DNA from: Sphaerisporangium krabiense
GTDB taxonomy: Bacteria; Actinomycetota; Actinomycetes; Streptosporangiales; Streptosporangiaceae
Length of the DNA: 64,000 bases
Reading direction: 5' to 3'
NCBI RefSeq assembly: GCF_014200435.1
Contig: NZ_JACHBR010000001.1
Coordinates: forward strand, 248,001-312,000
A program made the translations under genes and the position numbers. This document shows, in pieces, positions 43,283 to 51,010 of this stretch (position 1 is its first letter; the number at the start of each line of letters is the position of its first letter). The notes beneath the pieces are model-generated. The model was given only the letters and a program-made list of their open reading frames with translations. It was not told the DNA's origin and searched no databases.

Positions 43283-43513
43283 GTGCGGATCGAATACGAC
43301 GAGGAGAACGACGTCGCGTACGTCTACCTGGTCGACCACATCGGCCAGGGCGAGGCCGAGACACAGGTCCTCGTCGATGCCGACGCCCTGCGGGGCGAGG
43401 CCATCCTGGACCTGGACGCCCAGGGCCTGCTGCTCGGCATCGAGATCATCGGCGCCTCCCAGGTGCTGCGCCCCGAGCTGCTCGCCCAGGCCCACGACCC
43501 CGAGGAGCTCTGA
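43283..43513 (+). CDS. DUF2283 family protein, predicted immunity/antitoxin
   Basis: 76 residues, acidic, starting MRIEYDEENDVAYVYL, the DUF2283 signature (xYDxExDxxYxxL), and continuing ILDLDAQGLLLGIEIIGAS. The start is GTG 43283 with GAGGA about 9 bases upstream, 16 bases after the toxin-like gene stop. DUF2283 genes often pair with DUF4258-type genes, which suggests they neutralise them. The acidic protein next to a basic C-terminal domain fits that role. Not proven. Confidence 0.75.
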   Translation: MRIEYDEENDVAYVYLVDHIGQGEAETQVLVDADALRGEAILDLDAQGLLLGIEIIGASQVLRPELLAQAHDPEEL

Positions 43514-43522
43514 CCCCGCGTC

Positions 43523-44422
43523 TCACCGGGCCGCGGCGGCCTCGCGCAGCGCCTCCAGCAGGGCCGTGGTGGCGGGCGGGTCGGGAGGCTCGCCGTAGGT
43601 CGCGGCGAAGACCCGCCGGGACGCCCCGGGCAGCGCGGTCACCCGCACGCCCGGGTGCCGGTGCGCGGACAGGGCCAGGGCGGGCAGCACCGTGACCCCG
43701 AGACCGGCCGCGACCATGGCCTGCACGGCCACGTAGTCGTCGGTCGTGAACGCGACGGCGGGCTCGAAGCCCGCCGCGGCGCACAGGTCGAGCAGGTGGC
43801 CGCGGCAGCGGTCGCACCCGGCGATCCACTTGGCCCCGGCGTACGCGGCCGGCACGTCGTTCCCCGCGTCACGGGCCGCGGGATCCGCCGCGCCCGCCGT
43901 CACGAGGAGGGTCGGATCCTCGAAGAGGGGCGTGAGGCGGACGCCGCCGTCCTCGGCGAGGTCCTGGCGGCCGTGGTGGAACGTCACCGCCACGTCGGCC
44001 CGGCCCGCCCGCAGCATGGCGAGCGCCTCGGGCGGCTCGGCCTCGGCCAGCCGCAGGTCCAGGCCGGGATGGGCGCGCGCCAGCCGGACGGCGGCCGCGG
44101 GGACGAACGTGCCGAGCGCGGAGGGGAACGCCGCGAGCCTGACCCGGCCCGCCCGCATGCCGACGTGCGCCGCCAGCTCGGCCGAGGCCGAGTCGAGCCG
44201 TCCGATGATCTCGGCGGCGCGGTCGGCGAGCAGCCGGCCCGCCTCGGTGAGCCGGACGCCACGGCCCGCGCGCCGGATCAGGACGGCGCCCGTCTCGGCC
44301 TCCAGCCGGGCGAGGTGGTGGCTGACCGACGGCTGTGAGTAGTTCAGCTCTCTTGCCGCCGCCGTGACCGAGCCGGTCCTGGCCACGGCGTCGAGGACGC
44401 GTAGCCGCAGGATGTCGAGCAT
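43523..44422 (-). CDS. LysR-family transcriptional regulator
   Basis: 299 residues: N-terminal winged helix (VTAAARELNYSQPSVSHHLARLEAETGAVLIRR) and a periplasmic-binding-like sensor domain. It is divergent from a threonine/serine dehydratase gene, with only 57 bases between the starts, the classic LysR arrangement, so it probably controls that gene in response to an amino acid. A T-N11-A palindrome lies immediately upstream of its ATG. CDRCRGHLLDLC in the sensor domain has three cysteines of unknown meaning. Confidence 0.92.
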   Translation of the reverse strand: MLDILRLRVLDAVARTGSVTAAARELNYSQPSVSHHLARLEAETGAVLIRRAGRGVRLTEAGRLLADRAAEIIGRLDSASAELAAHVGMRAGRVRLAAFPSALGTFVPAAAVRLARAHPGLDLRLAEAEPPEALAMLRAGRADVAVTFHHGRQDLAEDGGVRLTPLFEDPTLLVTAGAADPAARDAGNDVPAAYAGAKWIAGCDRCRGHLLDLCAAAGFEPAVAFTTDDYVAVQAMVAAGLGVTVLPALALSAHRHPGVRVTALPGASRRVFAATYGEPPDPPATTALLEALREAAAAR

Positions 44423-44423
44423 T

Positions 44424-44440
44424 CATCAATCGTATCGATG
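44424..44440. promoter_or_regulatory. LysR-type operator candidate CATC-N9-GATG
   Basis: CATCAATCGTATCGATG contains T-N11-A within CATC-N9-GATG and lies 2 bases upstream of the LysR ATG (44422) and about 40 bases from the dehydratase start. This is the expected position for an autoregulatory LysR site. Confidence 0.6.
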
Positions 44441-44479
44441 GGTTCGCCCGGGAATTGGCATTGGACTTATGGGTGGACG

Positions 44480-45454
44480 ATGGCCGACCGTGGGAACGTG
44501 ACCGCCACGCCTCCGTCCATCACCGCCGTCCTCGACGCGGCCCGCCTGGTCTCCGCCCACCTGCCGCGGACCCCGATGTGGTCCTACCCCGTGCTCAACG
44601 AGCGGCTCGGCGCGGAGGTCCACGTCAAGCACGAGAACGTCCAGCCCACCGGCGCCTTCAAGGTGCGCGGCGGCATCAACCTGCTCGCCCGGTTGCCGCG
44701 GTCCCGGCGCGAGCGCGGGGTGCTCGCCTACTCGACCGGCAACCACGCCCAGTCCATCGCCTACGCGGCGCGCCTGTTCGGCGCGCCGTGCACGATCGTG
44801 ATGCCGGAGAACCCGAACGAGGCCAAGGTCGCGGCCGTGCGCGCCCTGGGGGCCACCGTCGAGATCAAGGGCGCCACCATGGTCGAGGCGGGCGAGCACG
44901 CGGCCGCGCTCGCCGGGGAGCGCGGCCTGCATCTGGTCGGCGTCGCCGACGACCCGGACCTGATCGCCGGGGTCGGCTCGCTCTACCTGGAGATGCTCAC
45001 CGAGCGGCCCGACCTGGACGTGATCGTCGTGCCCGTGGGGGCGGGCACGGGGGCCTCGGCGGCGTGCCTGGTGACGCGGGCCGTCGCGCCGCGCTGCCGG
45101 GTCGTCGCGGTGCAGTCCGCGGGCGCGCCCGCCGCGCACGATTCCTGGCGCGAGGGACGGCTGGTGCGGCGACCGGTGCGGACCGCCGCCGACGGACTGG
45201 CCACGGGCTCCGCCTTCGCCCTGCCTCAGGAGATCCTGCGCGGGCTGGACGACTTCGTGCTGGTCTCCGACGACGACATCAGGGCCGCCCAGTGGCTGCT
45301 GCTCAGCGAGGCGCACACGCTGGCCGAGATGGCCGGCGCCGCGCCGCCGGCGGCGCTCCTCGCCCGGAAGGACGCGTTCGCGGGCCTCAAGGTGGGCCTG
45401 GTCTGCACGGGCGGCAACGCCGGGCCGGCCGAGCTGCGGCGCGTCCTGGCCTGA
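44480..45454 (+). CDS. Threonine/serine dehydratase-like PLP enzyme
   Basis: 324 residues of the fold-type II PLP family. The Schiff-base Lys is in PTGAFKVRGG, the phosphate-binding loop is VPVGAGTGAS, and STGNHAQSIAYAA is the SxGN-type motif. It lacks the C-terminal ACT-type regulatory domain of biosynthetic IlvA, so it is the short catabolic type; ammonia and 2-oxobutyrate or pyruvate would be the products. ATG 44480 is preceded by GGGTGGA; the frame is open to 44438 without support. Its product could supply ketoacids; the LysE exporter lies downstream. Confidence 0.85.
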   Translation: MADRGNVTATPPSITAVLDAARLVSAHLPRTPMWSYPVLNERLGAEVHVKHENVQPTGAFKVRGGINLLARLPRSRRERGVLAYSTGNHAQSIAYAARLFGAPCTIVMPENPNEAKVAAVRALGATVEIKGATMVEAGEHAAALAGERGLHLVGVADDPDLIAGVGSLYLEMLTERPDLDVIVVPVGAGTGASAACLVTRAVAPRCRVVAVQSAGAPAAHDSWREGRLVRRPVRTAADGLATGSAFALPQEILRGLDDFVLVSDDDIRAAQWLLLSEAHTLAEMAGAAPPAALLARKDAFAGLKVGLVCTGGNAGPAELRRVLA

Positions 45455-45464
45455 CGGGACGGCG

Positions 45465-45514
45465 TCCGGCCGCGCAGCCGAGCACGCGTTCCGGCCCCGC
45501 AGCCGAGCACGCGC
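45465..45514. repeat. 25-bp tandem duplication
   Basis: TCCGGCCGCGCAGCCGAGCA... (45465-45489) is repeated at 45490-45514 with two differences. It lies in the 133-base gap between the dehydratase and LysE genes. Confidence 0.7.
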
Positions 45515-45587
45515 GGCCGGCGCCGAGGGCGACGGGCCGCGGAAATGGCGTGGACGGTGACATGGGCGGCTTCCTAGCATTTGCGGC

Positions 45588-46229
45588 ATGCCATCCGTCA
45601 CCACGCTCGCGGTGTTCGCCGCGGCGGCGCTCGCGCTGCTGCTCGTGCCAGGTCCCGCCGTCGTCTACATCGTCACCCGCAGCGTGGCGCAGGGCCGCTC
45701 GGCCGGGCTGGTCTCGGTGGCGGGCGTCCACACCGGCTCGGCCGTCCACGTGGTGGCCGCCGCGCTCGGGCTGAGCGCGCTGCTGGCCGCGTCGGCCACG
45801 GCCTTCACGCTGGTGAAGTACCTGGGCGCGGCCTATCTGGTGTGGCTCGGGCTGCGCAAGCTCCTCTCCCGGCCCGGCGGCGAGGCCGAGCGGGTGACGC
45901 GCCCGGCGTCCCGGCCGCGGCTGTTCACGGAGGGGTTCGTCGTCAACGTGCTCAACCCCAAGACCGCGATCTTCTTCCTGGCCTTCCTGCCGCAGTTCGC
46001 CGACCCGGCGCGCGGCCCGGTGGCGGCGCAGATCGCGCTGCTCGGCGCGATCTGGATCGTCCTCGGCATGGCCAGCGACGGCACGTACGCGCTGCTGTCG
46101 GCCGCGCTCGCCGGCCGCCTGCGCCGCTCCGCGACCGCCACGCGGCGGCTCGACGTGGCGAGCGGCCTCGTCTACCTCGGCCTCGGCGCGGTGGCCGCCC
46201 TCGCCGGAGACGGCCCCCGCAAGGCGTGA
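45588..46229 (+). CDS. LysE/RhtB family amino-acid exporter (second copy in window)
   Basis: 213 residues, about six membrane helices, with LVPGPAVVYIV at the N-terminus and FVVNVLNPKTAIFFLAFLPQF in the middle. Similar in length and motifs to the exporter at 14795 but clearly diverged. ATG 45588 lies 7 bases after TAGCAT (45575-45580). It follows the dehydratase in the same direction and may export threonine or a related amino acid, though the promoter of its own suggests separate transcription. Confidence 0.9.
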   Translation: MPSVTTLAVFAAAALALLLVPGPAVVYIVTRSVAQGRSAGLVSVAGVHTGSAVHVVAAALGLSALLAASATAFTLVKYLGAAYLVWLGLRKLLSRPGGEAERVTRPASRPRLFTEGFVVNVLNPKTAIFFLAFLPQFADPARGPVAAQIALLGAIWIVLGMASDGTYALLSAALAGRLRRSATATRRLDVASGLVYLGLGAVAALAGDGPRKA

Positions 46230-46314
46230 GGCCAGGCGGCGCGCGGCGGGGCACAGCCGGCGGCGCCACGGGCAGGGCCGTGCCGGGACGGATCTCACGG
46301 CGAGGACGGCGTGC

Positions 46315-47898
46315 TCACGCGGATGTGGCGACGGCCCCGGCCCAGCGGTAGTCGGCCTTGCCGGACGGGGAGCGCACCAGGTTCTCCACGAACGCGTACG
46401 TGCGCGGCACCTTGTACCCCGACAGGCGGCCCCGGCAGTAGGCGTCCAGTTCGCCGGCGGTCGGCGCGGCGCCCCGGCGCGGCTCGACCACGGCGGCCAC
46501 CCTGCTGCCCCAGCGCTCGTCGGGCACCCCGGTGACGACGGCGTCGAACACCTCGGGGTGGCCCTTGAGCACGGCCTCGACCTCCTCGGCGAAGACCTTC
46601 GCGCCGCCGCTGTTGATGCACTGGGACCCGCGCCCGAACACCAGGATCGCGCCGTCCTCCTCGACCGTGGCGAGGTCGCCGGTGAGCAGCCACCGCGTGC
46701 CCGCCGCGTCGGTGACGAAGGCGCGCGCCGTCTTCTCGGGGTCGTTGTAGTAGCCGACGGCGATGTTCCCCGCCGTGGCGAGCGTCCCGACCTCCCCCGA
46801 GCCGGGCCGCACCGGCCGCAGCGCGTCGTCGAGCACGGCCAGCGTCGCGGCCCCGAGGGGCCGGTACCGCAGGCCGGACTCCGGGGACGAGCCGGGGACG
46901 GCGGCGGCGGTGAAGCCGGACTCGGTGGAGCCGAAACCGTCGCGGATCAGCACGTGCGGCAGCAGCTCGCCGAGCCGTTCCCGCACCGCGCCGCTGAGGA
47001 TCGCCCCCGTCGAGCTGATCGCCGTCAGCGACGACAGGTCGTAGGCGCCGCCGGCGATCGCGTCGGCGAGGGGCCGCGCCATGGCGTCGCCGGTGATGGT
47101 GACGCCGAACACCTTCTCGCGCTCGATCGCGCGCAGCACCTCCACGGCGTCGAACCTGCGCGTGTAGACGACGGTCCCGCCCATCCACCAGGTGATGAAG
47201 GTGGCCATCTGCGCGGCTCCGTGCGCCAGCGGGGCCGCCGGCATCATGACGACCCCGCGCGAGCCGCTCGCGGTCTCGACGACCTGGCGCGGCTCGGTGA
47301 GCGGCGGGCCGAACGGGTTGCCGCCGCCGAACGCCGCGAACAGGTCCCTGGTCCGCCACATGACGCCCTTGGGCATGCCGGTGGTGCCGCCGGTGTAGAT
47401 GATGTAGAGGTCGTCCCCGGACCGGCGGGGGAAACCGTCGCGCCCGTCCGGCCGCCCGGCCAGCGCCCGCTCGTACGGGACGGCCCCGGCGACGCGCGTG
47501 GGCCCTCCGACGGCGACGAGGGTGGCGAGCCTCGGGCAGCGGGGCGCGGCCGCGGCCACGCGGTCGTCGAAGTCCACGTCGTACAGCAGTGCGGCGATGT
47601 CGGAGTCGGTGTAGAGGTAGACCAGCTCGCGTTCGACGTACCGGTAGTTGACGTTGACGGGGACCGCCCTGATCTTGAGGACGGCGAGCAGCGCCGCGAT
47701 GTGCTCGACGCCGTTGTAGAGCTGGAGGCCGACGTGCGCGCCGGGGCGCACGCCGCGCTCGGCCAGGTAGTGGGCGAGGCGGTTGGCGTGCGCGTCGAGC
47801 TCGGCGAAGGTGAGGCGGCGCTCGCCGCAGACCACGGCGACCCGGTCGCCGATCGCGTCGGCCAGTCCCTCGAAGAGGTCGGCGTGGTTGAACTCCAT
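46315..47898 (-). CDS. Acyl-CoA synthetase (AMP-forming, FadD-like)
   Basis: 527 residues of the adenylate-forming family. IIYTGGTTGMPKG is the phosphate-binding motif, DGFGSTESGF the adenine-binding region, GRGSQCINSGGAKVFAEEVE the hinge and SPSGKADYRWA near the end has the catalytic Lys. The form IYTGGTTGMPKGVMW is that of actinobacterial FadD3/FadD19-like enzymes that activate steroid side chains or fatty acids. ATG 47898 starts at the family N-terminus. It is followed 200 bases upstream by a second synthetase on the same strand. Confidence 0.9.
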   Translation of the reverse strand: MEFNHADLFEGLADAIGDRVAVVCGERRLTFAELDAHANRLAHYLAERGVRPGAHVGLQLYNGVEHIAALLAVLKIRAVPVNVNYRYVERELVYLYTDSDIAALLYDVDFDDRVAAAAPRCPRLATLVAVGGPTRVAGAVPYERALAGRPDGRDGFPRRSGDDLYIIYTGGTTGMPKGVMWRTRDLFAAFGGGNPFGPPLTEPRQVVETASGSRGVVMMPAAPLAHGAAQMATFITWWMGGTVVYTRRFDAVEVLRAIEREKVFGVTITGDAMARPLADAIAGGAYDLSSLTAISSTGAILSGAVRERLGELLPHVLIRDGFGSTESGFTAAAVPGSSPESGLRYRPLGAATLAVLDDALRPVRPGSGEVGTLATAGNIAVGYYNDPEKTARAFVTDAAGTRWLLTGDLATVEEDGAILVFGRGSQCINSGGAKVFAEEVEAVLKGHPEVFDAVVTGVPDERWGSRVAAVVEPRRGAAPTAGELDAYCRGRLSGYKVPRTYAFVENLVRSPSGKADYRWAGAVATSA

Positions 47899-48106
47899 CG
47901 GGGGGCTCCTCGTGTCCTGGGGGATGTCGCGGCTCCGGGCCGTTGGCCCCGGACTCGTCCCGCTCCGTGCCTCGTTCTCCTCCGCGAGCCCCAGGTTCGC
48001 CGGCCACTTCGCTTCATATCAGGGGGAAGGCGCATGCGCCCGGACAACAGCCGATCTCCCTGCCGGGACGGGCCGCGCCCGGAGGCCGGGAAGGTCCGGA
48101 CGCCGG

Positions 48107-49663
48107 TCAGATGGCACGGTCGCGGCCCGCCCAGTAGGGGTCGCGCAGCTTGCGCTTGAGCAGCTTGCCGCTCGGATCGCGCGGCATCGCCTCGACGAAG
48201 TCGATGGAGCGCGGCCACTTCATCCGGGCGACGCGGCCCTCAAGGGACCGGAGGAGCTCGGCGGCGAGTTCCGGGCCGGGCTCGGCGCCGGGCAGGGGCT
48301 CGACGACGGCCTTGACCCGCTCGCCCCACTCCTCGTCCGGGACGCCGAACACGGCGACGTCGGCCACCTTCGGGTGGACCATCAGCTCGTTCTCGATCTC
48401 GGCGGGGTAGATGTTGGCCCCGCCCGAGATGATCACGTCGGCCTTGCGGTCGTGGAGGAACAGGAAGCCGTCCTCGTCCAGGTGGCCGACGTCGCCGACC
48501 GTGAAGTACTCGCCGTCCTCCCTGACCAGCCGGTTCTCGCGGGTCTTGCCGGGGTCGCCCTTGTAGGCGAAGCCGCCCCTGCCGAGCTTCATGTAGACGG
48601 TGCCGTGGACGCCCGCGGGGACCGGGCGGCCCTCGTCGTCCGCGACGAGCAGCGCGCTGAACGGCCACGCCCTGCCCACCGTGCCGGGGTGCTTCCGCCA
48701 GTCCTCGGGCGTGGCGATCGCGCCGCCGCCCTCGGTCGCCGCGTAGTACTCGTACACGCGGTCGCCCCACCAGTCGAGCATGGCCCGCTTGACCGGGACG
48801 GGGCAGGGGGCCGCCGCGTGGATGATCCACCGCATCGAGGACAGGTCGTGGGCGCGCCTGACCTCCTCGGGCAGGGACAGCAGGTGCTTGAAGTGCGTGG
48901 GCACCATGTGGGAGCTGGTCACCCGGTACGCCGCGCAGCGCCGCAGCATCTCCTCGGCATCCCATTCATCCATGTAGACCAGGGTGTGCCCCATGTGCAG
49001 GGCCGTGCCGCTGAACAGCGTGACCGCGGTGTGGTAGGCGGGCGAGGTGACCAGGTGGACGTTCGGCCTGCCGGAGGTGACGCCGAACATCGTGAGCAGC
49101 GCCGTCGTCATCTCCGCCGCGTCGTCGGGGTCGAGGCCGCTCAGCGGGCGCCGGACGCCCTTGGGCCTGCCCGTCGTGCCGGAGGTGTAGTGCATGGTGG
49201 CCCCGGCGGTGCGCCCGGGCGGCGGGGTGCCGGGATGCCCGCCGGTCAGCTCCGCGACCGGGCGGAACCCGGGGATGTCGCCGAACGAGAACCGCCGGTC
49301 CGGGGCGACGGGCCCGGCGCCGCGCGTGCCCTCGGCGGCGTGCCGTTCGTGGACGAAGAGCGCCTTGGCCTCGCTGTCGGCGACGATGTGGGCGATCTCG
49401 GGTCCGGTGAAGTGCCAGTTGACCGGCGTGTAGTACCAGCCCGCCCGCAGGGCCGCGAGGTAGAGCGTGAGGCCGTCGACGCCGTTCGGCACGAGCCCGC
49501 AGAAGCCGTCCCCCGTCCTCAGTCCGAGGGCGCGCAGCGCGTGGACGAGCCGGTCGGCGCGGGTGAGCAGGTCGCCGGCGGCGTGCCGCGTGCCGTCGGG
49601 GTCGACCGCCGCGATCCATTCCGGGTCCGCCTCCGCGAGCCTCCAGAAGCCGAGCGATCCCAT
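48107..49663 (-). CDS. Acyl-CoA synthetase (AMP-forming, FadD4-like)
   Basis: 518 residues of the same superfamily, about as distant from its neighbour as unrelated FadD types. MHYTSGTTGRPKGVRRP is the phosphate loop, YYAATEGGG the adenine region, HDRKADVIISGGANIYPAEIEN the hinge, and DPSGKLLKRKLRDPYW the C-terminal Lys motif. ATG 49663 with GGGAGG 4 bases upstream gives the family start; the longer open frame has no support. It is first of the two-synthetase operon. The pair may act in lipid or steroid degradation; no beta-oxidation genes are seen here. Confidence 0.88.
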   Translation of the reverse strand: MGSLGFWRLAEADPEWIAAVDPDGTRHAAGDLLTRADRLVHALRALGLRTGDGFCGLVPNGVDGLTLYLAALRAGWYYTPVNWHFTGPEIAHIVADSEAKALFVHERHAAEGTRGAGPVAPDRRFSFGDIPGFRPVAELTGGHPGTPPPGRTAGATMHYTSGTTGRPKGVRRPLSGLDPDDAAEMTTALLTMFGVTSGRPNVHLVTSPAYHTAVTLFSGTALHMGHTLVYMDEWDAEEMLRRCAAYRVTSSHMVPTHFKHLLSLPEEVRRAHDLSSMRWIIHAAAPCPVPVKRAMLDWWGDRVYEYYAATEGGGAIATPEDWRKHPGTVGRAWPFSALLVADDEGRPVPAGVHGTVYMKLGRGGFAYKGDPGKTRENRLVREDGEYFTVGDVGHLDEDGFLFLHDRKADVIISGGANIYPAEIENELMVHPKVADVAVFGVPDEEWGERVKAVVEPLPGAEPGPELAAELLRSLEGRVARMKWPRSIDFVEAMPRDPSGKLLKRKLRDPYWAGRDRAI

Positions 49664-49961
49664 CGGGCCTCCCTGGTCCGGCGTCGATGCCGGTGACCTC
49701 CCCGGGATCCGGCGCGGCGAACCGGGCGCGGCCTCCCCGCCCCGGGCCTGACAGGGCGGGCGGATCGCCGGCGGGAAGACGTTCCGGTCCCGGCCGCGCA
49801 CGCGCATGGGTGATGTGGCGGGAATAGTCCGTTTACCTGGGATGGATGCGCACGAAAGGGGCGGGTGTGGAGGATGCCTTCGGCGTTACCCGACAAATAA
49901 CTGTAAATTTTCATGACAAGGCGGTATTGCGACCATATCGCGGTGGTCGTACGTTTCCGGT
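49664..49961. other. Divergent region between FadD4-like and LysR genes
   Basis: About 300 bases, no gene. The segment 49885-49930 is unusually AT-rich (AAATAACTGTAAATTTTCATG) for this genome. TACGTT (49950-49955) lies 6 bases before the LysR ATG. Confidence 0.45.
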
Positions 49962-50921
49962 ATGGATCTGGAGCTCCGACACCTCAAGATCGTGCGCGCG
50001 GTCGCTGAGGCCGGGAGCGTCACCAAGGCGGCCACCCAGTTAGGTCTGGCCCAGCCGTCACTAACCGCGCAGCTGAAACGCATCGAACGCACACTCGGCG
50101 GCGCTCTCTTCGAGCGCGACAGGAACGGCGCGCGCCCCACCCCCCTCGGTCAACTGGTCCTCACCCGGGCACGCGTCCTGCTGCCCGCCGTACGAGAACT
50201 CCAGGAAGAGGCGGTGCGGTTCGCCAACAGCTACGAGGGAATCCCCGGCTTCCGGATCGGCGCCACCCATGGCCCGATCCTCGGCGGCCTGGTGGAGCGC
50301 CTCACCGCCGCGCACCCGAACACCCCCGTCAGCACGAGCACGTCCTGGTCGGCGCGGGAGCTGACCTCGCTCGTCAGCGCCGGGCGGCTGGACTTCGCGC
50401 TCATCGGCACCTGCGGCGACACCCCGCCCCCCTCGGCCGAGGCGATGATCTGGAGCGTGGTGGGAACCGACCCCGTCTTCGCCCTGCTCAGCGAGCGCCA
50501 CCCGCTCGCCGGGGAGAAGGAGCTGGAGCTGGCGAGCCTCGCCGACGAGGGATGGGCCGTGGCCCCCGGGGACGGCTGCTTCGCCGACTGCTTCGCGGGC
50601 GCGTGCGCCCGGGCCGGCTTCGTCCCCAAGACGGTGTACGAGACGGACGTGGCGACCTGCCTCCACCTGGCGAAGGTCGGCAAGGCCGCGGTGCTCTGCC
50701 AGGCGACGTTCGAGCTGACGGCGGGCCTGGTGATGATCCCGCTCGTGGGGGCGCCGCTGCGCTGGAGGCACCTGCTCGGCTGGCACTCCGACTCGCTCGC
50801 CGCCCGGGCCGCGCGGGCCATCGCGCACCACGCGCGGGACGCCCACGACGACGCCATCCGGCGCAGCGCGCCGTACGCCGAATGGTTGGTGCGTAATCCC
50901 CATTTTGGGACGGTTCCATAA
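49962..50921 (+). CDS. LysR-family transcriptional regulator next to the protease gene
   Basis: 319 residues: winged helix (VTKAATQLGLAQPSLTAQLKRIERTLGGALFERDRNGARPT) then the co-inducer-binding domain. ATG 49962 lies 6 bases after TACGTT. It sits 90 bases upstream of a secreted serine protease and its stop codon lies inside the motif shared by both protease promoters. It is therefore a candidate regulator of both proteases. The sensor domain has a CFADCFAGACARAG cysteine stretch of unknown use. Confidence 0.88.
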   Translation: MDLELRHLKIVRAVAEAGSVTKAATQLGLAQPSLTAQLKRIERTLGGALFERDRNGARPTPLGQLVLTRARVLLPAVRELQEEAVRFANSYEGIPGFRIGATHGPILGGLVERLTAAHPNTPVSTSTSWSARELTSLVSAGRLDFALIGTCGDTPPPSAEAMIWSVVGTDPVFALLSERHPLAGEKELELASLADEGWAVAPGDGCFADCFAGACARAGFVPKTVYETDVATCLHLAKVGKAAVLCQATFELTAGLVMIPLVGAPLRWRHLLGWHSDSLAARAARAIAHHARDAHDDAIRRSAPYAEWLVRNPHFGTVP

Positions 50922-50952
50922 TGCGGCGATAGGACCGAAACGATAGTTCCGC
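50917..50952 (+). promoter_or_regulatory. Upstream element of S1 protease 1 (shared with protease 2)
   Basis: CATAA-N14-CGAAACGATAG(T)TCCGC, with a -10-like TACGGT at 50972-50977 nineteen bases later. The second protease has CATAA-N14-CGAAACGATAG(C)TCCGC with the same internal spacing and 18 bases to TACGGT. It is probably a regulator binding site. Confidence 0.7.
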
Positions 50953-51010
50953 TCGCAACGGGTTCGCGGGCTACGGTGGCGGCGCATCCCCCAAACACCA
51001 GGGAGTACTC

